Shown piece by piece: positions 33,420 to 45,700 of a DNA stretch of 64,000 nt (its first letter is position 1; each line of letters begins with the position of its first letter). The notes beneath the pieces are model-generated. The model was not told the origin of the DNA and did not search any database. It saw only the letters and a program-made list of their open reading frames with translations. Source of the DNA: Parapristionchus giblindavisi (lineage: Eukaryota; Nematoda; Chromadorea; Rhabditida; Diplogasteridae). The translations under genes and the position numbers were made by a program. The stretch lies in assembly GCA_943737045.1 (NCBI GenBank), contig CALSFV010000207.1, positions 1,117,501-1,181,500 of the forward strand, given 5' to 3'.

Positions 33420-36400
33420 TGGTCCGGACATTCGCCAAGACTTTCGATCTGGGCCTCAGTACTTTCATCATAGACATATGCCGGGGGGAGACCGATGAAA
33501 GTTATAGTGAAAATGCCCTTAGGCTCAAACCCGGCTCAAATATGTCACATTAAATAAAAAATTGAAAAATTCATATCTTTTCAATCGTGATAGCTAGGAC
33601 TTATATTTCTTTTTAGTGGTAAATAACATGTCATGAGCTCTTATAAACACAGCTGAACAATAATATCATATCGTTCTGAATCTGTTTTTTCGTGTTTGAT
33701 TTTCGGATTTTTCCTCTTCTATCTTCGTTGAACAGATAGCGCAAGAAATTTCATAGTGCATATTGTAGCCCTGACGATTATGTACATGGCGGTCATATTC
33801 CCTTGGCCAGCCAGCTTGTCTTAAGCCTCGAGAATTGCAACTGAATGTGAGATATGTGCAAATTGCAAAAATCGAAAATTAAATTTCTTGAAATTCGCAA
33901 GAGTAAGAGTTAGCTTTATTATGTCATTTTACTCGTAGCTATGTGCGCATATAGGAAAAATATACAAATAGACTCAGACTGCATTTTTTTTAAATTTAGA
34001 AAAATAATTATTTTATTTTTATTTTTTTCAACTCCCACATTCAGTCGACCGTCAAGTCAACTTGATTCATAGGGCGGATGGTGGCTGATGCATGTGCGTT
34101 TGCGTTAACGACTACCATGTGAAGAATCGTCGTTTCGCAGATCTCGAATTAATTTTTTAAATTATCAAACTTGAATATTTATATGTTTCTTTCATATAAA
34201 TCGGTTGGAAGGTGGCGTACGGCAACCAAAGCTTTACCATTTTTATCAGTAGGAGTGTACTGTACTTCACTACCGTAACCGTCGGGAATCGCGAACAAAT
34301 TTTTTTCAGTCGACCCATGATTCTCCTACTGATAAAAATGGTACAGCTTTGGATGCAGTACGCTACCTTCCAACCGATTTATATTTAATTTAATTTAATT
34401 TATCATACATCAATAAGATGCGACAACATTTGAAATAACAGATGAAAAGAGCTTGTGGGATAGATAGAAATTATCGGGAGAGGGGGAGGGTAAAGGGGAG
34501 GATGGGAAGTGCAGCTCAGAAAAGACTCTGTATCAAAGATCAAACGGCGATCAATGACAGGTTAGGTTGGCAAGGCCTAGCGGTGGAGAGGTCCGCAATG
34601 ATTCAATATATATCGGATTGAATCGAGAGAGTCTAGAATGAGGGCACTAAAGAGGGGTAATTGTGATTCCTAATTTCTCAGTAAGATCTTGGGAGGAAAG
34701 CAATTTAGCTTTGATAACGGAAGTGGTACATGCTATGGTGGATGAATCAATAATACAATATAATTTAATCAGAAAACGAGCAACTCTAACAGAGAAAGAT
34801 GATCTAAGATTTTCTCGTCTAGCGAGAGGAATATGGAAAGCAAAGCAAGATACACGACCAAATGTGGGTTTAAATACAAAGAAATGACTAGCTGGCAAAT
34901 CTATTTGACAACGAAGGATCTTAAGAGCATAAATAATATCTATTACTGTTCTTCTGTGGTACAGAGTTGGGAGAGAATACAAGGACAATCTAGCGGGGTA
35001 TGAGGGAGGGAAACGAGGGAAACCAACAATACGATTACAGCGGTAAAATAAAAGACGAGTAAAAAGATGTGATATATTTTCTAATTTACGAACAAGACCT
35101 TTGGACGATGGGGACCACACAGGGGAAGCATATTCAACTATGGGAAGAATATAACATTTAAAAGCATGAATATACACATCGGGTTTGGTACAAGAGATCG
35201 AGCGGAATAGTAAATATACTAATGACGTGGCTTTCTTAGAGATAATAGAAATGTGTGATGAAAAATTGAGGAGAGGATCAAGAAAGACTCCAAGGTCACG
35301 AATAGACTGAGAAGAAGGTAGAAGATGAGAATGAATGGAGTAAGGAAGAGATGGGTTATTTTTGCCTATATATAGTACAGTGCATTTTTTTTGAGCAACT
35401 GTTAACTGCCATTTTTTGCAGTAATCTAGTACAGATGAAATCCCTTGCGAAAGTTGGAGATGAGAAGTCATAGGTTGTGTGTGACTATAAGTAGAAAACA
35501 ATTTGATGTCATCAGCAAAAAGACGAATGCCCACTAAAGGAAGAGTGTCTATAACCCTGGGTAGTTCCGAAAGATAGATTAAAAATAACAATGGCCCTAA
35601 AACTGTACCTTGAGGAACTCCTGATGTAACCTCCCTCTCGGAGGAGAGGGAGTTATCGACACGTACTCTAAAACTTCTATTAGCTAAAAATGAATTAAAC
35701 CATGTCAAAAGATTACGTCTGATTCCGATAGATTCCAACTTGAATATGAGTTTTGAGTGAGAAACGGAATCAAAAGAAAGAAACATATAAATATTCAAGT
35801 TTGATAATTAAAAAAATGAATTCGAGATCTGCGAAACGACGATTCTTCATGTTGCAGTCGTTTCTGCAAACGCACATGCATCAGCCACCATCCGCCCTAT
35901 GAATCAACTTGACTTGACGGTCGACTGAATGTGGGAGTTGAAAAAATAAAAATAAAATAATTATTTTTCTAAATTTTTTAAAAATGTAGTCTGAGTCTAT
36001 TTGTATATTTTTCCTATATGCGCACATAGCTACGAGTAAAATGACATAATAAAGCTAACTCTTACTCTTGCGAATTTCAAGAAATTTAATTTTCGATTTT
36101 TGCAATTTGCACATATCTCACATTCAGTTGCAATTCTCGAGGCTTAAGACAAGCTGGCTGGCCAAGGGAATATGACCACCATGTACATAATCGTCAGGGC
36201 TACAATATGCACTATGAAATTTCCACGAAAAAACAGATTCAGAACGATATGATATTATTGTTCAGGAGTGTTTATAAGAGTGTGTGACATGTTATTCATC
36301 AATAAAAATAAATAAAAGTCCTAGCTACCACGATTGAAAAGTTATGAATTTTTCAATTTTTTTATTTTATGAAACATATGTGAGCCGGGTTTGAGCCCAA

Positions 36401-36500
36401 GGGCATTTTCACTATAACTTTCATCGGTCTCCCCCCGGTATGTGTCTATGATGAAAGTATTGAGGCCCAGATCGAAAGTCTTGGCGAATGTGGCTCAAGA
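33420..36500. mobile_element. Foldback element C with LINE fragment inside
   Basis: 33420-34200 is the reverse complement of about 35810-36500; for example GGTTTGAGCCCAAGGGCATT on the right matches the left arm. The interior holds a palindrome at 34198-34382 and a reverse-transcriptase fragment. It lies in the loop between the M1-like arms. Confidence 0.85.
34647..35798 (-). mobile_element. Non-LTR retrotransposon reverse transcriptase, 5'-truncated
   Basis: 383-codon open frame. FDSVSHSKLI is motif A with its Asp, GVPQGTVLGPLLFLIYLSEL is motif B, FADDIKLF is the catalytic motif C, and DLGVFLDP follows in the thumb region. Everything N-terminal to motif A (fingers and endonuclease) is missing, so this is a 5'-truncated LINE copy. 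The first few codons come from the foldback arm, not from the LINE. An intact 383-codon frame suggests a fairly recent insertion. Confidence 0.9.
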
Positions 36501-36760
36501 ACTCCTCCATTCACTCATACGATATACATGAGTAACTACACGATGATATGAGAGGGACGGCTAGCTCACATGAGACTTCCCACCCCATTTGCCACATCCA
36601 TCATCTTAATCTTTATCTACCGTTCTTGAGAGTATATTGATTAATTATTACTTCACAATTTTTCGACTGTATCGTTCATGCGTGAGCATGTGATAAATAT
36701 ATATGTCCGGCAGGGGGTCATAATGCTCGAGTCTTACCGAGCCGGTCTCTTAATCAATAT

Positions 36761-36773
36761 ACGTTTCAGGGTG
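36761..36773 (+). promoter_or_regulatory. Probable trans-splice or 5'UTR acceptor of right M1-like gene
   Basis: ACGTTTCAG lies four bases before the ATG at 36774; the left copy has the same sequence ending at 26300. In nematodes this placement usually marks spliced-leader addition. A cis intron in the 5'UTR is the alternative. Confidence 0.45.
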
Positions 36774-39700
36774 ATGAGTGATCAGCGCAATTGGTTTCGT
36801 CGGCTGTTTCCGGATGGATTGAGAAGGAGAGGCAGTCAAGGTATACTGATATCATTCAATATCATACTCATTTATATTGTGCGTATAAAATGTACTTGCA
36901 TAAGAAAATGACAAACGGTGCTAACGAACGGAAGTCACAATCGAGAGTCGGGCGAGATGTAGCCTTCTACATCTCGCTCCGCCTCTCGATTGTTTCTCCG
37001 CTGCCTCTCTCTAACCCGGCTGACCTTCGCCGCGCGCTATATGATATATAAAAGGGTTTCTGAACCATGCAAAACAAGAAAGTCTCTTCTACAAATGAAA
37101 CAAGTGATTTTTATACGCTCAATATTAATAATATTAATATACGTACAAGAATAAGTATGCATACACTTTAAATCATACACTTTTAATTGATATCATTCTC
37201 ATGTCGCACACTCACTAATCTGATCTCATTCTCTCGCAGAAAAAGGAAGCCCTAGTAGCCGAATCGAATGCTTAAAATAAGCTCTTTGAAGTCCTAATGC
37301 ATCGTTAAAATTGCCTTTCGTACCTACGCCGTAACCTCCGCCATAATGACGGAGACGCGGCGGAGGAGGATATAGCATAGGAACGATGTATTCCAGGCAA
37401 TTGAAAAGACTTTGTCTGTCATCTAGCCTTCTCTAAGTGAAAGAGATAAAGTAATGGAGAGAAGAGACGGAGAGTGCAAGTTTCTGGAAAGTTAAAGACA
37501 TTATCCTGACTTGCAATCCCTTTTTCGAGGTCTATAAGAAAGATATACAGCAGGAGACCAAAGGGTTTGCTCTGAAATTAGTTCCCAATACTAATTTCAA
37601 TCAACGCTCTGGCCATGCTCTCTCACACGCTTTCCGTATCCGGAACTGAGTTACCAGAGTAATGTCGTTAAAATGCTTTAGCGATATCCTTTGAGTATCT
37701 CCAAATCTTGGTTCAATGATGTCTTGTTCAGATAATAGGCCATTAGTAGAAGACATTCCATTGGAACAAATTGGAGAAGATGATGCCAATGAAGATCCCA
37801 ATCCAGGGCCAGACGATTTAGAGAGCAACAGTCCAGTTGCCAGTCCAAATCCAAGAGGTATACATCGTTATTCCAAATAACAAACCATAACCCTATTTGT
37901 TCGTTTTCTCCGTTATTAAAGACACACCCCAAGCTAACGTTGCTCCTCGCTCTAGCATTACTCTCTCGTAGATAAAGAAAGCGAGAGAGTGTGGCCAGAG
38001 CGGGGAGTTTCAAACCAGCTGGAGGTGTCGCTTTAATGTTATCACTGGTGAATGATCGACTAAAACGGTAAAGGTACAACCCGTTATGCTAGGCCAGTGA
38101 TAATTTCAATAAAATATAGTGATAATGATATGGTGAATTGGCCTTGAAATTGATATTATGATCGAATAGATAACTAAATCCCTATAACGAATCGATTATT
38201 TGAAAATTTCAGGACGCTTGGGCAATCCCATGTGGTCTCGATGGATACCTGCTCATGTAAACTTCGGTTTCTGCCAATGCAGAACTCCCGCCTTAACATT
38301 GGCAATCATAATGATTTTGTCCATGTTGTTCGTGATTACGATGGGATATAAGTATCGCAAGAATGAGTCACCCTACGTCGATAGTTTCTTCAAGAAGAGA
38401 CCACCGATCAGGTATGAATAATTTAATTCACACTATTTATTAAAATAAATTAAATTAAAGGGAGAGTAACCTCACTCAACGGTCTCTTCATTGTGTACAC
38501 TATTTCTCTGTTCTTTAACAACGAGAGAGCGTAGCGCGTTGAAGAGACCGTTGACAAAGGTTTCGGTCTCTTTAAATGAATCCGGGACATAATTTGGATT
38601 TTTAAAAATGTTGAATTGTGATCTTCAACGACATAAAGTGCAGGTTTTGAAAACGGATTTGAAATCAGCGTATTCGAATTAGTATACCCTCAAAGTTTCG
38701 TGAAGATCGGGATATGTGTCCTCAGACCATTCCCTTGCAATATGTTTATCATTCCATTAATCAATCAATAATTATTATACATATACATGCTAAATGTTTC
38801 AGGGAATCGAATTATCGCCTCAGCGGAGATCAGATTCCCCTAAATTACGATTTACATATGCGGGCTGAAGTGAAGGGATGGAATGGAGCGACCGAATCTC
38901 GACTCATAGGTGAGATATTTTAATACATTAAAAAACATTTTAAAAATATTTTAAAAAACGACGACTTGAAACTCTGACAGTACCCTTGCATCAGTATAGC
39001 CATAAAATTTTTTTTGTTTTATTTTATTAATATATTGATTAGCTGAAGTTCTTCAATTCAGGCAAACTGGACATCGAGTTGAGGAACCTGCGTGAAGGAG
39101 CAACTATGATAGAGTTGAATGCACTCAATCTAGACATAAAATACGTAAGTTTATGCATTTTTTCGCATAAATTAAGGAAAAAATATGTTTATTATTATGA
39201 TTGTTGAACCGTATCTTTCAGATAAAGTTATATAGTGGAAAGTTATATAATGGAATTGACCAACCACTCGACTCGACGTTCACATCACATCCCACAACTA
39301 CTGAGAGAATATCGGTGACTGCGGCAAGTCCCATGGAAAAGGACGCTGTCTATTTTTTAGTGGTGCTCTATGAGCTCTGATAAATTATGACGAAATAATC
39401 GATATTTTAGATCAACTATGAAGCCAAACCGACGTTGAGGGCGGAGGGCGTCTATGAGTCTTGGTAAGAGCCACTATTTTTTCGTTTTCATTCGCGAATT
39501 TCGAACATAACATTACAGGTATCATTCTGTTGAGAAGCCTAACGAGGAGTCGATCGCTCTTATTACGAATAATAAATACATGGATACTAGAAGATGGATT
39601 CCCTGCTTTGATGAACCATCATTTAAGGTACTTATGAGGCACTATAATTATTATTTTGAAATTATCACTGGCCTAGCAGTGATTTCCCCGCAGGACTTTT

Positions 39701-42700
39701 CGTGTGCATCAATAACGTGTTGTACCATTTTTTTTTCATGAGGCACTCTGCCCCATTGTCCAAACTCGCCTTTTTTGCCTGTCATCTAGTGAATTCTTCC
39801 AACGAGGAGAGATTAAAACATCAAATATCAGATTAAATATTTGAACCTTGAGGCTCCACTAACTCTCACTCTCGAACATTCAAGTGATCTTCATGCAAGA
39901 GCCAATTCAGGAACGAGAGATGTACGAACCGAAGAGTATGTTGCAGTTACTCAGTTACTTACTAGTCACTAGTTAGTTACTAGTGTTTTTTGAAGATACT
40001 AGTTGTAGTAGTTAGTAGTTACTCATTTCCGGTTTTCGCAAGTACTATCACGCTCATAGATCGAAAAGTATGCTACAAAGTGCCAAGCCTGACCGCATTT
40101 TGTCCTAAAATTTCCCAAAACCCGAAAACCCTGACCGAATTTTGACAACCGATAACCTAGCTATTTGACCTATGATCACGCTCTGTATTCTAGTGGTGGA
40201 TGGACGAAAACGTGGTTTCTGCCGACACCCCCTCTACCGCCTCACATGTACGCCTTCTCGCTGAATGACTACAGATACGACGAGGATAAGATCGATGACA
40301 TATTTGTGAGTGCTATGACACCTCACTGGTATTTCAAAACTTGAAGTGTACTTAGCACGTTAGTTCAAAATGCGAAAGAGATGGGAATAGCGGAGCAACA
40401 GAGATGCCGAGATGACTTTACCAAAACTGTGGTGTGCGCTTTGGCGTGTTTTCACAATAAACAGACCATAGTTCATTAGTCAGAGCGGCGCACCTCAGAC
40501 AGGTTTGGTAGCGCGGCAGAGAGTGCGACAGAGAGAATCATTGGATGCCATCGCGCACGCACATTCTCTCTAATGCATCCCACCAAACCCGTCTGGCATC
40601 CGCCGCGCCCTCTTTATATTCAATCGTTTTTGTTGAACCATCTTCCAGAGATGGTTCACGTAGATACTACTGAAACGCTTCTACTGAAACGTAAATCTAC
40701 TTAAAGTGTGGCGTCGCAGTGCACAGCGTTCTCATGACTTCCAAAGCAAGAACGACCGCTCAACATACAAACTCTCTCGAATACAATGGTCTCTCCTTTG
40801 TCTTGCTTTGGAAGAAAAATGGCTTGGAGCAGAATACTGTGAGTGTAAGTATACTTAAAATGAAAAAAGTGACGTCACCCACTTGAAGTAGACGTAAAGT
40901 AAACCTCCAGCCAGTCACGTATTTTAAGTAGGCTTTAATTTTTGAAATACCAGAGCTCCTACGTATACCTTTCATCATTTTAGGTTCGTGTAGCCATCGC
41001 TCGTTACCACCAAGTGGAAGTGGAGGCGATTCTGACCAAAGTACTACGTGCTCTTCGTCAAATGAAAACAAAGGGTCATCGAGCATACTTTGCTCCTTTC
41101 TCCGATGACGAATTTCCTGAAGTCACACAGAAATTAGGTCTGACATTTTTGAACATGAGGTATTATGGTATCACACACTGTACTGACGGCAAATTCTCTC
41201 ATGTTTGAGCTACTCTGGTATTTTTCCACTTAAAGTCTACTTAAACTTTCCCACTTTAAGTAGACTTTAAGTAAACTTAAAGTGAGACGTAAGTCTACTT
41301 AAAGTGGTGTGGTATACTGTAATGCATTTCGTCAAATGTTCTTTCACTTAAAGTTTATTTAAAGTCTACTTAAAGTCTGTGACGTAGTTTAAGTAGACTT
41401 TAAGTGGCAAAATACCAGAGTATAGGTTATCTATGATGCGACATCTAGAGAAACGTTCTCTCACATTTGAGCTTATGTAGTTAGCTTACTCCAGTCCTCG
41501 TTAGTATCTCGAGCGAGAGGTCTTTTAATGTGTATTTTTGAGAGAATTTGCAGTAAGCTAACCTTTCACCATGGTAGTCCAGTTAGACAACTTGTGGCTC
41601 TGTTCTGGTTGATTGGTCCCAACCAAATAGATTGGTCCCAAGAAAATAGATTGGTCCCAAGAAAATAGATTGGTCCCAAGAAAATAGATTGGTCCCAAGA
41701 AAATAGATTGGTCCCATGAAAATAGATTGGTCCCGTGAAAATAGATTGGTCCGAAGAAAATAGATTGGTCCCGTGAAAATAGATTGGTCCGAAGAAAATA
41801 GATTGGTCCCATGAAAATAGATTGGTCCGAAGAAAATAGATTGGTCCCATGAAAATAGATTGGTCCGAAGAAAATAGATTGGTCCCAACCAAATAGATTG
41901 GTCCCAACCAAATAGATTGGTCCCAAGAAAATAGATTGGTCCCATGAAAATAGATTGGTCCGAAGAAAATAGATTGGTCCCAACCAAATAGATTGGTCCC
42001 AACCAAATAGATTGGTCCCAACCAAATAGATTGGTCCCATGAAAATAGATTGGTCCGAAGAAAATAGATTGGTCCCGTGAAAATAGATTGGTCCGAAGAA
42101 AATAGATTGGTCCCGTGGAAATAGATTGGTCCCATGAAAATTGATTGGTCCTTCTAGATGCTTGCATTCACAGGATTAACAATCGACTTCACTCATCTCC
42201 AGTCGAATATTTCTATTGTGTACTGTGCAATTGTCTTTAATAGAGTTGGCAATTCGGACGTTGCGGGCCCGCAAAGAAATTGGCTTTTCATTGCGAGCGA
42301 TTGCGGGCCCGCAATGCGGTGTGAAATCATTGCGTCGTGCAATTCGTCGTGCAGTCTCCTCTTCCTTCTCTCTTCATTCTCTCGGAGAGGAAAAGGACTT
42401 TGCGGGCCCGCAATGCCATTGCGGGCCCGCAATGATTTTACACCGCACCATTCGAGTTTGAGGGCCCGCAATGAATTACACCGCTCTGCGGGCCCGCAAT
42501 GAATAGTGCATTATTGCCAACTCTAGTCTTTAATCAAACTTATTTACCAATTTTTGTTCGGGTTGCAGTGGGACCTTTAAAAGTTTGTCGGTCCCAACAT
42601 ATTTCACGACTCTCATCTGGTCAATTTAAATTATGTACTTTCAGTCATTTCATGTTGGTATAGTGTTTTGTACGGTATCATTTTCAGTGCTGGTTGAGGT

Positions 42701-45700
42701 GGTTTTATCGCTATGTAGGTCACTCCCCGTAGTTTCATATATATCTATATATATACACGGATATCGTTCCCTAGTCAGACGAATAGCACCTAGAGTGTAG
42801 CCAAAAAGTCTTGGGAAACTTGGTTTAGTTTCGATTCCTTTCAGACCTGTAGCAAAAGTTATGCTGATTGTGAGGTCTACTCGGTGCGCGCTCCTACGCT
42901 TTCTTTCCTGACTGTTCTCGTCCCCTATATCGAAAACATTTCCTATTTACAATCACCTATGCATGTTAGAGATGTTCACAAAAGTTTTTACACTATTGCT
43001 GAACTTCGGTCTTTGGTATTTGTATTTTGATCTTTGAACGCTTAAACCGTGACCTACATAGCAATAAAACCACCTCAACCAGAACGAAAAGTGATACCGT
43101 ACAAAGCACTATAACAACATGAAATGACTGAAAGTGCATAATTTACATTGACCAGATGAGACCCGTGAAATATGTTGGGACCGACAAACCTTTTAAGGGA
43201 CCCACTGCAACCTGAACAAAAATTGGTAAATAAGTTTGATTAAAGACAATTGCACATTACGCAATAGAAATATTCGACTGGAGATGAGTGAAGTCGATTG
43301 TTAATCCTGTGAATGCAAGCATCTAGAAGGACCAATCAATTTTCATGGGACCAATCTATTTTCACGGGACCAATCTATTTTCACGGGACCAATCTATTTT
43401 CTTGGGACCAATCTATTTTCTTGGGACCAATCTATTCGGTTGGGACCAATCTATATGGTTGGGACCAATCAACCAGAACAGAGCCGGAAAAATATGATAG
43501 GAGCCAAAAAAAAAGCTGCTGCCATGCACTTTCAGATTTTATATAATTAATTTTAATTTTGTAATTTTTTAAAAAAATGTTGAAAAAAATCACAAAACGT
43601 AGGCGACAAGCAGTATATGAAAGAGCAGTGGAAACTTATTAGCCGCGTCAAAAATAATGCATGCGCACTTGAAAATTGCATTTTCACAAAATTAAAATTA
43701 ATTATAAAAAATCTGAAAGTGCATGGCAGCAGCTAATTTTTTGGCTCCCATCATACTTTACCTATACCTATCGAGGAAAAATACTCTTATTCAAAAGTCT
43801 CATTGCGACATAAAAGACTTCCCTTGTGAGAGAATTTGTCGGGAGTGTGTACAAGATTTTGAAGAGTATTGCTAGCGAAATAAAAAAAACGTAAATATCC
43901 TTTAAGACGTGTTGTTCGTTCCTGCAACTCTGGAAGATATCCCCAATTTCGGTATTATATCTGTTGACGATGCTGCACTCATAATGGAGCATGAATTTGA
44001 TCTCCTACTATTCAAGGCTCTCGGAGTACACGTAAGAGACAGCAGTGACATTTATAGGCACATCCCGAGCTACTCTGGTATTTTGCCACTTAAAGTCTAC
44101 TTAAACTACGTCACAGACTTTAAGTAGACTTTAAGTAAACTTTAAGTGAAAGAACATTTGACGAAATGCATTACAGTATGCCACACCACTTTAAGTAGAC
44201 TTACGTCTCACTTTAAGTTTACTTAAAGTCTACTTAAAGTGGGAAAGTTTAAGTAGACTTTAAGTGGCAAAATACCAGAGTAATACAGACCCTCTGCTCT
44301 GGCCATGCTCTCTCGCTTTCTTTGCATACGAGAGAGCGCTGCCAGAGCGGAGAGTTTCAAATTAACTTGGGGTGTCACTTTATCACATTAACATCACGGT
44401 AAAAAGCCCACCCTGTATACAATATTTAAAATTCAATTGGTAGGAGATTTAGTGGCACAACCTGCTGAAGTGAAAGTTCGAAGTTTGAGAATCGAACTAC
44501 GGGATATCATATTCTGATGTCTGCTGCACATAAGTAAAATGAAGAAGGCAATCAATGTAGCTTGCGTTTTAGTCCAATGGCATTTTTCATTGACAACCGT
44601 CCCCAATTTTCTGAAAGAACAAAATTGCTTTTTTTCGTACAATAATGAGATATAAATATGCAATAATTATAATCAAATGATTTTTTTTCCCGTCTCTGAA
44701 TGTATAAAGCGTTTTATTTAAAATGAATGCCTTTTCAGAATTTCAATAGCACCTTGACTCCTGTGTGGTGGTCGGATGACTGGATCGATAGTGGATTGAG
44801 AACAAAACTCGCATTTGATCATGTTAGTTTCTAAATTTAATTTAATTTAATTTATCATACATTGAATTAATGTGACCACAAGTGATGAATAAATAGCGTG
44901 AATTATGCTGAGGCGAGGGGGTAGGAGACAGGGATCACTATATTTGGTCGCTTTTGGGTTCAAAGATCATATCAGGTTAGACCTATATTAGGGTGGATGA
45001 GGCCCAAAGCGGGAAGAGGACTAAAGATGAGCCCATGATGATTGGATCCCATCCGCTCTAACAGAACTCTCATTTATCTCTGTGTGCGAGAGAGTATGAT
45101 CAGATGGAATGGCTTAAAATTTTTCTATAAGGGAAAGATATTATTGATTATCATTATTAATCATTATTATATTACTTGATCGCAAACAAGTGAAGCAGTT
45201 TTTGAAGTAGGAACCTAGCGCAAAACGAAAAGATCCTTGCTCGCGTCTAATTTAATGCTTATTGTTAATGCGATACCGCAAGTTAATTTGAAACTCTCCG
45301 CTCTGGTCACACTCTCTCGCTTTCTTTGTCTACGAGAGAGTATTGCCAATGCGGAGAGTAAAACGAGCATGGGGTGCGACGTTAATCTGTTCGAAATAAA
45401 TATTTTTCTCATTCAGGCCGGCAAATATGGATATCGTTCATCCCATTCGCATATAATGAGACACGACGCATATGAGGTGATCTTTGATCTTTGATCTTTA
45501 TTGGTGATCTTTGTACATTTCAGTCATCACCCTCTCTATTTCGTCACGATTTGTACACGAGAGAAGATGCTGAGTTTTTGATCCTTTCCAGTGCAAAGGT
45601 GCATACTGTTTTAGTTGAAAAAGCAAATTTAAACGCATCTAATGCTTAATACTTTTCAGGCCCCACTGCTTTTCCATATGTTTGAGAATTATCTGTCGAA

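Larger units (their letters stand above)
41596..43485. mobile_element. Foldback element D with minisatellite arms
   Basis: Ends GGCTCTGTTCTGGTTGATTG and its reverse complement. The left outer arm is a 19-bp tandem repeat (about 41608-42150, roughly 28 units) and the right outer arm has the same repeat inverted in about eight units (43328-43475). Inner arms 42150-42240 and 42540-42780 pair with 43240-43325 and 43000-43230. It lies in the right exon 11-12 intron; the left intron lacks it. Confidence 0.88.

Noticed and set aside
41558..42167. Three overlapping long minus-strand open frames with GPIYF/GTNLF/WDQSI repeats
   Set aside because: They are the three translations of one 19-bp minisatellite that lacks stops on that strand; no gene signals.
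42193..42502. Open frames containing AGPQ/LRARN repeats
   Set aside because: They are translations of the repeated GCGGGCCCGC palindromes in a MITE.
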